From Ailanthus altissimus (lineage: Eukaryota > Streptophyta > Magnoliopsida > Sapindales > Simaroubaceae): DNA of 64,000 nucleotides. This document shows, piece by piece, positions 24,327 to 36,064 of this stretch. The first letter of the stretch is position 1; each line of letters starts with the position of its first letter. The stretch is from the NCBI GenBank assembly GCA_946807835.1, contig OX327712.1, positions 19,300,001 through 19,364,000 of the forward strand. Reading direction: 5' to 3'. The position numbers were made by a program, and so were the translations under genes. The notes beneath the pieces were generated by a model. The model was given only the letters and a program-made list of their open reading frames with translations. It did no database searches and had not been told where the DNA came from.

Positions 24327-27300
24327 TCATCGTGATAGCCACGTGAAAATCACCAAGAGTGGAAGCATCATTATCAAGCCACAGTTCACCAAGTAATCGA
24401 TATCTTCAATCTTTTCCATCATGTTCAGAAAAGTATTCCACGTTTGTGTAAAAGGGCACTGTTTATCCTGCATTCAACTTTCTGTTATCAATTATGATAG
24501 TGCCCAATAGGAAGGATAAATAACCACAAAAGGAACTATAAAATGCCACCTCTGTTTTTGTATCGCTGGTTTGATCTTGGACATTTGAATCTATCAACAA
24601 TCTTTTCTCATCATCCTCGACTGATTGTTGCAAAGACATTTTTATTTTGCCTTTTTCAGAGTTTTCCCTTGAGAGGGTAGTTTTGTAAGCAGAGTCCGTG
24701 TGTATTGTTTCCATCACTGAGCCGAAGAAGTTCGTCACTGGTACCTACAGTGTAAAAGAGAGCGAGAGGTGTAGATAGTTGGTCAGAAGTTATTCAATTT
24801 AAACAAAATTTTGGATAAAGAGGTAGTGTTAGCTTCAATACTAATAAAAAGATTTCATTCATAGGGTGATTCACCAGAAAAGTGGTCAGAGTTTGCTTCA
24901 ATCTCAATATTACCTTCATGCAAAGTCGTGGACCATCGCCAGTTAAGCTAAAAGGAGGTCAACATAAACCTAGGACCCTCTTTATCATTCAACCAAAGAA
25001 CTACTATGCTGAACAGGTGTGATGAAATTCATCTTCCAAACATGGGAAAACCCTCATAATTTGTCAAAGAAAAACATGAAACACATGACATAGCATCTAC
25101 ACGTCATTTATAATTAGCATAAGATGTAAGTAGCTCATGCATGTAGAAAACAAGAACAAGTTTTATCTTGACAAATATGAAGGATTTGGTTATAGAGTAG
25201 AGTAAACGGATCAGAATGGAAAGATCAATAGCATTGGAGAAGTCTAGAACTTCCATACCTCCTCCAATTTTCTTTGGTATAGATCTGTTCGGTAATATGC
25301 AGTTGACATCAGCAAACTTGGATTGTAAGAAGTGAAAAGGCTGCAAAACAACCATTAAAACAAATTCAGGGATATTCCTATAAATAGGAATGGCAAAATC
25401 CCAGGCCAGCTTTGGTACTTTGTACTCAGATCTGGGCTTGGGTCATGGTTAGTACACCCGGGCCAGGGAAAACACCTGGGTTTTGGGAAGCGCCTGGCTG
25501 TACCAGGTAAATTCAACCGGCACTGAGCTATACTCACTTTAAAGCTCAAGTGACAGAGATTCTAAAATACCAGTTTAACAAGCATAAGTCTTACTTTCAT
25601 GTACCTGCTCAATGACTCATTGTCATACATATTCAGCTTTTCAAAGAAAGCAAGGGTATAAAATGTAAAACGATCGACTACAGATACTCCAACCTGCAAT
25701 ATAGAGGAATATTCATATGTAAAACTGAAAATCTGGAAAATAGAAAAGATTACTGTAACTTCAAAATGAGCATCCTAACTCTTACATATTTAAAGGATGG
25801 ATAAACTGGAAAATGCTATCATCTTTACACTTACATCAGAGTCCAAGTGATGAGAGTATGAGTTCTCCCCTTTCATGCTGCTTCCAATAGTCAAAACACC
25901 TGGAGATCGAAGCTGCGCAATCAAAGAAATACCTTTCCTTCAGCATCACAACTAGTTTCTTTTTTTTTTTTACTTAAATATATCAAAACTACTAGTTAGG
26001 TAAAGCACTTTTTAAATGTCTGCTATGTTAAAATGCTCAGACTACAATTTAAAAGCATTACAAGATTGTGATTTTTAAAAAAAGCATTACAAGATTTGGC
26101 ACAGGAAAGTAATGTATAGTTACAATTAGGAGTTAACAAATGATACTTATCAAAAGAAAATCCATTTCAAAACACAGTACTAACCTGAGAGAAGAGAGTT
26201 GCAGCTTGGCAAGTGTCCACCATTATCAGCAACTCCTTGAATCTAATTTTTTGGCAAGATCAAAATATAAGCTCATTATCAAGCAGGAATCATTTATGCC
26301 AAGAGCCACAACAACATACAAATAAATTATATAACTTCTTTCGTAGGCATTTGCCATACGAAAGTAAATACGTATTATCCATACTCCAACAAGAATGGCA
26401 GAACTAAAAGCCATTATAGCCTATTTAAACCCTTTTCCTTTAATTTCTATAGCTGAATGTTAGTAGCCATAAAAGCAGAAAATACACTCACCTGCGCTTT
26501 TCTTTCATTTGTTTCACTGCATCTGCTAGATCATGACTCTGGAGCTCTTCTGAGTCCTGAAATTTTAAAAACTCATCTCCCCCATGCCCTGTCATGTATA
26601 AAAGGATGTGGCTTCCTTCATCACTTAAAAGACGCTTTGATCTAGGAACAGCAGTCTCGTGACGCCCAGTCAAAACTCTTAAAAAGTTTTCAACCGTCAC
26701 CTCATAACCACGATAGTCTACCTGAGTGATTAAAGTTCAGTTAAATGAGAGTTCTCCAATTGTTAAAATCCCTTAAAAGTCTAAAAAATCTTGATGGGCC
26801 GTCTCCATATGGGGTTCAATGAGAGCAGAATGAAACATATTCTTTCAAAACTAAACAGCCTATGCAAAATGTCTGAGGAACACAAGACCCACCTCAACGT
26901 TATCCCCATACAAGTTAAGTCTGTGGTTCTCATTGTTGAAAACTTGGGCAGGATACTTGTTTCTAGCATTACAAGCCATGTCATCTGCCAGCATGAGTAT
27001 TATCCTCTCATCAGGTATTCCTAGTCGCTTAACTGTCCTGGGAAATGGAAAGAAAAGAAAATGGTCTATGAAAAATCCAAAGATGGCCAAAGAAGTTACT
27101 TATCAAGATGACGGGAAAGCAACATGCTAAATTTCTTACCTATACAAGGATAATGTATTAGCCATGTGTCGATAATTGAACCTGAACAAAAGAATTCAAC
27201 GATTAATTCAACCGACAAGGTTATGGATTTTTTTTGGTTGTATTCTCTCTTTCCTTTTTTTTTTTAAATTCAATGTCATGGAACTTCAGAATACTGATAT

Positions 27301-27756
27301 CTGCTATAACACTAACACAAAACTTTAACATTACACTAATACAAAACTAGTCATTTAGAGTCCAAGCTAGGTAAAATGATCAAATTCATGAACAGCAACA
27401 CAACAAAATTTGCCCCAACTGAAAAACTACAAGACAATACACCAAAATTTAGCACACTCAGGGAACTAAATTAAAACATGGGAAATGTTTAGCATCTAAA
27501 TTAATGAAATGGGTGTATGCTTAATTTCCTAAAACAAATATATAAATCACACAAACAAACAAAAAAAAAAATTGAAAACAAGTAAAAGAAGAACGAAATG
27601 GAAGTGATACAGTTACCAGAAGCGAGAAGTGCAAACCAAGACAGCCCAGTTGTTAGTGTGCATAGTCGTCTCAGCTGAAGCACTGTACCAAATGGAACTG
27701 CAGAGAATCAAAGGCAACAGCATCGCCAAGCATTTGGAACCGTACGAAGTGTACAT
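24327..27756 (-). CDS. GPI8: GPI-anchor transamidase catalytic subunit GPI8/PIG-K
   Basis: Caspase-like (family C13) cysteine protease of the endoplasmic reticulum. It cleaves the C-terminal signal of precursor proteins and joins them to a GPI lipid, in a complex with GAA1, PIG-S, PIG-T and PIG-U. Ten exons close in frame to 399 aa: 27617-27756, 27140-27181, 26893-27037, 26492-26721, 26185-26242, 25835-25912, 25605-25693, 25259-25340, 24550-24744 and 24327-24467. A signal peptide ([17 protein letters not shown]) is followed by [18 protein letters not shown]. The catalytic pair is His155 in [10 protein letters not shown] and Cys197 in [13 protein letters not shown] lumenal tail ([20 protein letters not shown]) runs to a C-terminal membrane helix ([14 protein letters not shown]). 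The ATG at 27756 is the first in frame; the frame is open further upstream but has no ATG. Confidence 0.96.
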
Positions 27757-27959
27757 CTTGAACCGCACTATCAGACTCGCGGGTACCAAATTTTGTTCGT
27801 TCAATTTATTTTCCGGGTCAAAATAGAGACGATTTAATTTGATCCGTTTTTGTACTAAGAGAATCTATTGGATTTTGCAATGGAGCTTTCTTTCAGTTTC
27901 TCTGATTGAAATTTGCCGGTAATTTCTAAGTAATGCTCCGGATCGTCACAGTAGCGGCG

Positions 27960-28490
27960 AGAACTTTAACCGCACCGCTTTTGGGCCTTTTTGCAAAAAT
28001 ATGGGCAAAATTTTTAATTAGGTCCCTAGCTTTTATAAAATTAAATGAAATTATTAGCGTGTCAATTTTTTTTTATACCATTTCATAGTATTCTCTATCT
28101 CAAATAATTATAACTAATTATAATTGTCAATGTAAATGAATAATTCTACTATAATTACAAATTCTAACAATAAAAAAAAATAAACTTCAATAATTACATA
28201 GTAACATTTTCTTTTTTTAATAATATTATATTTATATTGTTGAGATATATATTTGTTATTTTAATTAATATAATATTTAATATTATTATTAATTAATGTT
28301 ATATAATTATTATATTAATAAAAAATAATTATTAATAAATGACATATTAATTTTAATACAAAAATGTAACTTTAACACAACTCTTTTTTTTTCTTAATAC
28401 AAATAATATTAATAAAGTGTTCCTCCTTGAAAATTCCTCTCTTTTAACTCTTAGGTTCAAAGGCCTAGAATTTAACCAAGGCAGGTCTAG
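27960..28490. other. A+T-rich intergenic region
   Basis: Mostly AATTATTA-type low-complexity sequence upstream of GPI8. No gene or recognisable repeat was found. Confidence 0.5.
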
Positions 28491-28499
28491 AAGTAATAG

Positions 28500-29056
28500 C
28501 CAATGGGCCTAAACCAGATAGAATAAAATCAATTCCGATGTAAAAAATTTGGTCGGCTAATGATGAAACCTGTTCGACATTTACTTACCTTAATGCGACT
28601 ACGACCGAGCAGGTACTGACTACATTCCGCAACTTCGTTATGAGAGTTCCGTGTCAATATCAAACCAGTAAAGAAGAGTCGTTCGAAATCTGACCTGAGC
28701 TGATCAAAATAAGCCTCGCTTGAATCGAAAACGCCGACGGAGACAAACCCGAGGAATATGTTTAACACATCAGAAATGACATCTGACATGGGGTAAGAAC
28801 AGGGACAGAAAATTTATGAAAAGATATTCGGCGTATGTCAGAGGGAACAGTATGAAAATACCTGACATGTGTCAGAAGTACAGTAAGAAATATCCGATGC
28901 AAAACAGAAGTACTGCAAAGGAAAGCGTAAAAAAATTTCTAAAAGGCCATCACTGTAAAAGAAAAAAGAGAGAGACATGACAGATGATGATAATAAAATT
29001 TTTTTCCATAAAACATGAAGAGAAGAAAAAAAAAAAGGAAAAAGAGTATCCTTGCG

Positions 29057-29088
<32 letters not shown>

Positions 29089-29300
29089 TTTATTCATATT
29101 TTGTTATATTTTTTAAAAGAGAAAAATTATCTTCTCTGACTTAAGTATCTGAGCTTCTTTGCCGGAATCCACTCTGATAAAACCACCTTTGAGTTTGTGT
29201 TCGTGTTATCATTGCAAGCCCCTTTTCACAGTTCGCGGGAAATAAGAAACTCAAGCCTGTATCTATTGATCCAGTCTAAACAAGACTCAAAATTCAATTT
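28500..29300 (+). mobile_element. LTR-like fragment, possible solo LTR
   Basis: Compared with its surroundings this block has more G+C and contains a run typical of the 3' part of plant LTRs: CTGACTTAAGTATCTGAGCT, then CTTTGCCGGAATCCAC (about 29137-29175), after an A-rich tract. No gag or pol sequence follows it, so it would be a solo or truncated LTR. Both edges are undetermined and no target duplication was found. A 32-C run lies inside. The open frame on the minus strand at 28529-28789 shows no recognisable domain. Confidence 0.4.
29057..29088. repeat. Poly-C tract (32 C)
   Basis: Unbroken run of 32 C after CTTGCG, in an LTR-like region. The exact length is doubtful for any sequencing method. 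Confidence 0.8.
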
Positions 29301-29749
29301 TTCTTCAATAAATTTAAGACTCGTTGATCCAATAAATCACTTCTTCAAGTCAACATAAAAAATAATTAAGGTTGTTGAAAATTACATACTTACTCGAGGC
29401 TTGCTCCAAAATGGCAATTATTTTTAAATAATTAAATATGTGCAAAATGGTCTTATATTTTATATCAATTCATTATATACATTTTTCAAAATTAATTTTT
29501 TTTTTTTCACACTTATGTTACAACTGAAGAAAGAATGTAAGATAACTCAAAGCTAATGCAAGAGAATTAACATTAATCTACCTTAACTTACAACAAATTT
29601 TATTTTTACTTTAACAACACTTTACATTTAACTACATCATGAATGTTGTAATATTCAGAATGCCTTTATTCTAAGGCGGTTAATTATAAAAAAAAAATTG
29701 TTATTATTGCCTTTCAGTGTATTCATTTCTTAAAAAACTTGAATTTCAA

Positions 29750-31425
29750 ATCTAATGGTAGGTGTGTTTTAAAGCTTGAAATGACAAAGTGGAGTAGAGA
29801 ATTTCTGAAGGCCATGATGATCAAGCTTGGTTTTCACTCCCAATGAGTTGATAAGATTATGCATTGTGTTAGATTGGTATCGTACTCGATTTTGCTCAAT
29901 GGTGAGTCTAAGGGTCATTTTATATATCAAAGAGGTTTATGGTAAAGTGACCCTCTGTCTTCATATTTATTTATAATTTGTGCGGAAGGTTTGTTTAGTT
30001 TAATTAGAAATACGGAGAGGATTGATATTATCCAATGGATCAAAATAAATCTTTCAAGCCTGTTAATTTCGAATTTATTTTTTTGCCGATGAAACTTTCT
30101 TTTCTTTTGTAAAAGAATAGAGGATTGTGTGGCTATCAAATAGTGCCACTTATGAACAAGCAGTAGGATAACTTGTTAATTTTGTCAAATCTGCCATTGC
30201 CTTCAGTAGAGGTTTCTGTGATGCTCTCAACATAATATCAACACATGCTTTGGAGTATTAATGGTAGATTGCATGAAATATACATCGGGATGCTTTCTTT
30301 TGTAAGGAGATGAGAAGTCTATTTTTGAACACATAAAGACTCGTGTTTGGTTTAAGTTGTAAGGATGGAAGGAGAAGCTCTTCTCTATTGGTGACAAAGA
30401 AGTGTTGATTAATGTGGTAATACAAGCCATACCTATTTACAACTATGAGTTGCTTCCAACTCCTTATTGTGCTTTATAAGGAGATTTTCAGACTTTGTGC
30501 TAATTTTTAGTAGGAAAATGTTAAGGATAAGAAGAACTATTCTGTTAAGAGCGATTATCATATTTCTACTTTCTTCCTGCAACATGAAAGAACTTTAATG
30601 AATGAAGAGATATCTACTTGGTGGAAAAAGGTCTGGAGTTCCAAACAAGGTGAAATATTTCTTGTGGAAAGCCTTTCACAGTTAGCTTCCCACCACATAC
30701 AATCTTCGTTGTATAAGGGTTAACGTCAATGATTGTTGCCCCATCTGCTTGCTGTATGGCGAAACAGTCTCTCATATATTTTGATTATGCAAGTTTGCTA
30801 AGCGATTTCAGAAAGAAGCAACTCTTTCAAAAATGATAGATTCTTTTTTATTCTATGATTTTGGTACTATAGCTTTTGATTTAAATCATCAGCTTTCAAA
30901 ACCTCAGTTGGAATTTTTTTTTGTGGGATGTTGGGCTTTTTGGAGCAATAGAAATAATATAGTGCATGTCTTCGGAGAAGAAATATAAAAGGAGTTATAT
31001 GTGTGGGCTGACCGCATGCTAAAAGAATACGAGGAAGCAAACTATATAAGCATGGAATGAGATCTTACTCCCCCACCACACACACATCCACCCACCACCC
31101 ACCACCCACCACCACCACCACCACCACCAAGATCCTATTAAGGTTAACTATGATGCAACCATTGGTTTGAATGAGAAATGGGTTGATATTGGTGTGGTCA
31201 TCTCAAGGGATGAAAACATCATATCTAAATTTGGATTTATTATAGAAGATATCAAAAATATTCTCCCTCAAGGTCAAGTCCAGAGTGTCACTGGGTTAAT
31301 AGACAAGCTAATGCAGCTATCCATCAACTTGTGAAGTATTCTTTGAGTTTAGAACATTCTCTCATTTGGCTAAAGGAGTTGCCTTCTTGTATAGCGGCTA
31401 TCATGGCTGCAAATTCTTTCTAATA
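29750..31425 (+). mobile_element. Degenerate LINE (non-LTR retrotransposon), 3' part
   Basis: Conceptual translation with many stops and frame changes shows pieces of a plant LINE polyprotein in the correct order. Reverse transcriptase: a FLKAMMIKLGFHSQWVDKIM-like stretch near 29795-29850, then GLWQSDPLS and YLFIICAEGL near 29935-29990. RT thumb: WKEKLFSIGDKEVLINVV near 30370-30415. Zinc-binding zf-RVT region: KYFLWKAFHSWLPTT near 30650-30700 and CCPICLLYGETVSHIFW near 30740-30780. RNase H of the RVT_3 type: VNYDATIGLNEKWVDIGVVI near 31143-31205 and a degraded tail to about 31420. A Cys/His endonuclease part was not seen. It is dead and old. Confidence 0.75.
31069..31130. repeat. CAC-rich microsatellite inside the LINE remnant
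   Basis: A run of CCCCCACCACACACAC, CCACCCACC and (CCA)n words interrupts the LINE between its zinc-binding and RNase H parts. Confidence 0.8.
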
Positions 31426-31886
31426 CTTAATGAATATATATATATATATATTTATAAAAAAAACTACATCATCTCTACATAAACAAATTACCTTTTTAAA
31501 TTCTTTTTATCTTTCAACGCTAAAAATTAAAAGTGTACTATATATAAGGTGAGCATATACATTTTTTTATTTTTAATTACATATCATATATATATAATTA
31601 AATAACAAAAAATATTAACAAATATTTCAATACATTAATAAAATATTAAAGAACTTACTTTTAAAACGTATTTTACATAATTCTAATTAAATATTAGATA
31701 AAATTCTTTGAACTAAAACAATAACTTTCTATTCTCTACTAAAATTTTATTTAAAGTAACATTTACTACACTTTTTTCCCTTTGTATAATATATACACAC
31801 CATTTACTTTTCTTTCAATTTGAAGAACACGGCCTCAATATATAGGCATAGTTGCCAACAAATCCGGCCAATCAAATTTGAAATAG

Positions 31887-31959
31887 TGGCTTTATTATTC
31901 AATCATGAGGTGCTTCCATTTAAAAGCAACAATTTGCACCTCATGCTTGAATAATGGCT
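31887..31959. repeat. Short imperfect inverted repeat (hairpin)
   Basis: TGGCTTTATTATTCAATCAT plus GAGGTGC (31887-31913) is nearly the reverse complement of GCACCTCATGCTTGAATAAT plus GGCT (31936-31959), with a loop of about 22 bases. The surrounding 31850-32400 has several TTGGCC/GGCCAAAAT words. It could be the core of a MITE or a small foldback transcript. Confidence 0.55.
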
Positions 31960-32489
31960 TTTACGCTGAGCTGGCGAAATGTGATGCAAATTTGTGGCCC
32001 TTTGATTAGTTCATTAAGTCACCTCTTGCTAAATGCCCTAGATTTTGGCCAGCAAATTCTCAATTTATTTTGGCCGAAATTTTGGCTTCAAAAGGCAACT
32101 TTTGCAAATAGTTTTTATCGGCCAAAATTTGTATCATGTAATTATTAAAGGAACAATTCACTTGGCCACTAAAATATGCTTTTCTATTTATTGATTGTTA
32201 ATGTGGCCGAGTATAGCCTCCAAAGCCACCAATTACAAAACAATTTATTTGGCCATTATTATAATGCCAACATTTGTTTATTAATTACACTTTAATTTGC
32301 AACATTTGTAAATGGTTTCGATAGGCCGAATTTTATTTTGGCATTTGTTTTATTTGTTTTACTAAATTTAATTATTTAATATATAATAATTAAATGGGCC
32401 AAATAAATTATGATATACGTCATACCCTTATAAATTAATAGTATAACATATAGCATTAAATAGAAAGGTTAAAGTGATAAGACCCACTT

Positions 32490-33580
32490 GTTAAGATTTC
32501 GAGCTCAACATTTAAACTTTATAATCTCTTTGAGAGATCTTGAAATAATTTTAATTTTTTAAGAATTTCTTAAATTGAATTATTCAATCCGATGCCCTAT
32601 CCCAATACACAACGAGTACATTTCATATAATAAGACTCCCTAAATTCATACCCTTTTCATCTTACAAAACTCTTCTGGAAGTCCATAAATGATGCTTCAT
32701 ATACACATTATGAAAATAACAAAAATAGTATATTAAACCATACAAGTCGAAGTTAATACATATTCATATAATTTCTCAATCATTTATATCCTAAAAGATC
32801 TGACACATAGATCATCACCTTCAAGTTTTCATTTACTCATTATTAGAACTTATTTCTAGATTCGTATTCTGATAAATAATATTCGTAAACACTTGTACAA
32901 TATTTTTTCTTACACATAAAATTTTTTTTTCGAGTGAATTACTTATGGTCATAAGATTTTCTAGAATATAATCTTGGAGCTTCTGGATATACAATTCACC
33001 CATATGAATTGATGAATCACATATCTATATAAACCAGACTCCATGAGCATCAGACCATTTTCAGCAATACCCAATAATTAGACCATAAAAGGTATCTGAC
33101 ATGTCTGGAATCTAAGTATGGTAGATCACTCACAAGTCTATCATGGTGCTCAAGTCAAGGGACTATGAATACTATTCAACTCGAAATAATCATCCTGTTG
33201 AATAGTATTGAGCATGTTTAGTATCCAGTCCTCACTAAATATCTGCATATCTATACGAGTTTCCACTAAACTTATAATTTGTTAAGATTAACCATCTGGA
33301 TTATCCAGATATAAACATACATCGATCTATATTAAATAAGGTTCCCACCGACAGACTCACATTAATGAAAATAGATCAGAAATATAACATTTAAAAACAT
33401 AATTGCACAATAAAATTTCTTAGCACTATTTACAATTCTTTTCAACTATATCATTATTAATATACCCTCGGGTCTTTGTCCTATTTCAAACAAGGTTCTA
33501 ACTCTTTACATTTCACTGACTCTATAACTCTCATTGTAGATTTAAGTAAATTCATCTCTAAAAATATACTTTAACATTTA
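32490..33580 (-). repeat. Non-coding repeat family, copy A
   Basis: About 1 kb without coding potential. It is related over its length to 35140-35941 plus 50299-50560 (same orientation) and to 48165-49270 (opposite orientation). Shared anchors include CAACGAGTACATTT, GGTAGATCACTCACAAG versus GGTAAATCACTCACAAG, TATTCAACTCGAAA versus ATTTAACTCGAGAA, and CCAGATATAAACATACA. It is probably part of an LTR or of a non-autonomous LTR element. The strand given is chosen so that copy C is sense. Confidence 0.6.
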
Positions 33581-33658
33581 GAATACATAAATTTTAAGTT
33601 GTAAAATATTTACAAAGGTAAGACATATTTTTATGATTAAAATATTCCATATTCTATC

Positions 33659-33686
33659 ATATATATATATATATATATATATATAA
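33659..33686. repeat. (AT)n microsatellite
   Basis: About 13 AT units between copy A and the following A+T-rich spacer. Confidence 0.85.
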
Positions 33687-33699
33687 GTTGAAATGATAG

Positions 33700-34870
33700 A
33701 TTTGTTTGAAGTTGTGCTTATTTTGAAATGTATTAGCATCGAAATATAATCTAAATCTATTGTAGTAAATTTTTAGAGAGAAATAAGGTGATGGGGAGAA
33801 AAATATAAGAAAATCTTAACTGAGTTTCTTTGGCCGGTATATTCACATGACACTTTTGTGCTGCACGAATGGGTGGATGACGCCCCCATCTGGGCACCTC
33901 TCACATCTTGCGTCCTCTTTGCACTCATATGCTCTTTTCTTGAATTATGTTTTTTTTAACAATTTGGAAGGTTTTTTAATAATTTTTTTGTTTCAAGTTC
34001 CATAGAGTATAAGCAAATTATTGTTTATTTTTAGAGAATGTAAGAGAGTTTTAGTGAGTAAAAAGAGAGTTATATTAACTATAGTAACTTCGTTATTTTG
34101 ATTTCGAAAGATGTTAAATATAAAGATCTTTCAAATATTATGTGTTGTGCCATTGGAGTTGATACGTGAATATAAGATAACTCTAAAATTTAAAATTAGT
34201 ATAACAGTATATAAGTAGAGACCAATTGAGATTAGAAATGATAGCGATGTCTGGTTCTTTTTATTGACATGCTAATTCACTAAAGGTTGCATGTGAACAG
34301 TATTCATTAAATTACAAAGTTTGTATTTCTTATACACAAAATGTGCCACAGAATAGAAATCTAATTTTCTATTTAATAAACACACACTTAATAGAAGTCT
34401 TGTTATTCTAACAAGATTAGAAATTACCTTAGAAGTATTTGAACAGTTTTCCAAATTTGAGCTCACCTTGATGTGCTTTCTTTGACAATTCTAGATTCTA
34501 ATTTGGTGGGCTTGAAATGCTAGAATGGTAGCTTTTATTTTGTAGGATTTTTCAAGCAACTCTTGCTTTGGTCTCTTTTAATTTTTGTTGAGAAAATGAG
34601 ACTTAGAAAAAAAGAGCAATACTTTTTAATTCTTCTTCTCTAAAAGTGGTTGATTCTTTCTCTTGTAAAAGATGATAAAACAAAACTCTTGTGCTCATAT
34701 TTTACATATCTTATTTTACCTTTTTACACGAAGGATAAAAGGTAAAAATTATTTTTGTTTTATTTTATTCAATATGGACAAACATATTTTCAATCTTTAA
34801 TAAAATATCTTTTAAGCTTTTGATTATTTTTAAGTCATCAAATGTACACTTGTCACCATTTTAAACATAT
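33700..34870. other. A+T-rich spacer, nothing recognised
   Basis: There is no coding frame with recognisable similarity. A slightly G+C-richer stretch at 33830-33930 contains GGGTGGATGACGCCCCCATC but belongs to no feature I can name. Confidence 0.4.
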
Positions 34871-34884
34871 ATGTCATTTTTCAT

Positions 34885-35125
34885 GAACAAAACTTATCTA
34901 ATAAGTTTTATTAAAATAATAAGACCATTAAAAAAGAGACAACTGTCCAAGTTCAAAACTTATCTAATAAGCTTTAATAAAATAATTAAGTTCATAACTA
35001 ATGTCCAACACTTGTCGAAATCTTACATTAATGCTCAACCATTAAGCATTCTTAAAATAATCAAGTATATAACAAGTGTCCAACACTTTTCCAAGTATTA
35101 TACTAAAGTTTATCTTTTTAAGGCT
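34885..35125. repeat. Degenerate tandem repeat, unit about 75-85 bp
   Basis: Units run CTTATCTAATAAGYTTTA, then AAATAATxAAG, then GTCCAACACTTxTC. They recur about three times with drift. A short open frame here simply mirrors the repeat (ISFIKII, ISFNKII, SILKII) and is not considered a gene. Confidence 0.6.
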
Positions 35126-35139
35126 CAATGATGTGTTAA

Positions 35140-35941
35140 ATTCTAACAATTAGAATTTGACACTCATTCAATGCGAGAGGTCTTATAATAGAGCTCATCC
35201 AGAATCTCCTCGGATCAAATTCTTCGACAAAGTGCGTTACTTCAGTACTCAACGAGTACATTTTATATTGTAAGACTCTCTAAGTCCACACCCAGTTTGT
35301 TATAAGGAACTTTTTCATACGTCCGTAAACGATGCTCCATACATATGCTACAGATATTACAAAGCAACATATTGAATCATACAAGTTAAGGTTAGTTATA
35401 TATGTATAATTCTTCTATCACCTATACTTGGAAGAGTAAATATATAGATCATCACCGTTAAATCTCTATTTGCTTGACCGTAAACTTATCTCCAGATTTG
35501 TATTTCTATAAAGATATCCATAAACACTTTTTGCAATATTATTTATTCTATGAAAAACTCTTTTCTAGGTTTACTGTTTATGGCCATAAAACTTTTTGAA
35601 ATACAATCTCACAGCATCAAGATATACAACTCACCTATACGACTTGACGAATCTCATATCTAAAAAATTTCGAACTCTATAAGTATCGGACCATACCCAG
35701 CGACATCCAACGGTTAGACCATAAAATGTCTTTGACAAGCGTAGGACCAAAGTATGGTAAATCACTCACAAGCCAACTATGGTGCTTAGGTCAAAGGATC
35801 ACGAATACTATTTAACTCGAGAAGACCTGCCATTAATGGCTTGATGAAATGTCTATTGGAGATTTTCGTAAGTCTGTTTAGTACTTAATCTTTACTGAAT
35901 ACCTGCATCTCTATACAAACTTTCATTAAGCTTGTAGTTTG
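35140..35941 (-). repeat. Non-coding repeat family, copy B (left half of a split copy)
   Basis: It matches copy A through CAACGAGTACATTTTATATT, CGGACCATACCCAGCGACAT, GGTAAATCACTCACAAGCC and TTAACTCGAGAAGACC, then stops abruptly after TTAAGCTTGTAGTTTG. Copy A continues at this point with TTAAGATTAACCATC. That continuation is found 14 kb away, at 50299, so one copy was split by an insertion. Confidence 0.65.
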
Positions 35942-36059
35942 TGTTAGCGTTGGTGTTTACATGCCATCTCAGAATGTACATATACTTATTATTTATACAA
36001 ATGTACATTCACATTAAATCGCTAATTTCTATTTATGTGGTACAATACAATGTAATATT

Positions 36060-36064
36060 GCAGA
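36060..36064. repeat. Target-site duplication, left (GCAGA)
   Basis: GCAGA directly precedes the 5' LTR and is repeated directly after the 3' LTR at 48160-48164. A 5-bp duplication is normal for Ty3/Gypsy integrase. Confidence 0.95.

Noticed and set aside
24463..24570. Read-through C-terminus of GPI8 (AFYSSFCGY to LNAG)
   Set aside because: Splicing at the GTGGCA donor into 24467 restores the conserved CPFTQTWN...[13 protein letters not shown] end, so the read-through is intron.
28529..28789. 86-codon minus-strand open frame
   Set aside because: No recognised domain, and it lies in an LTR-like fragment.
34871..35131. 86-codon plus-strand open frame
   Set aside because: It is the translation of a degenerate tandem repeat; codon pattern and repeats explain it.
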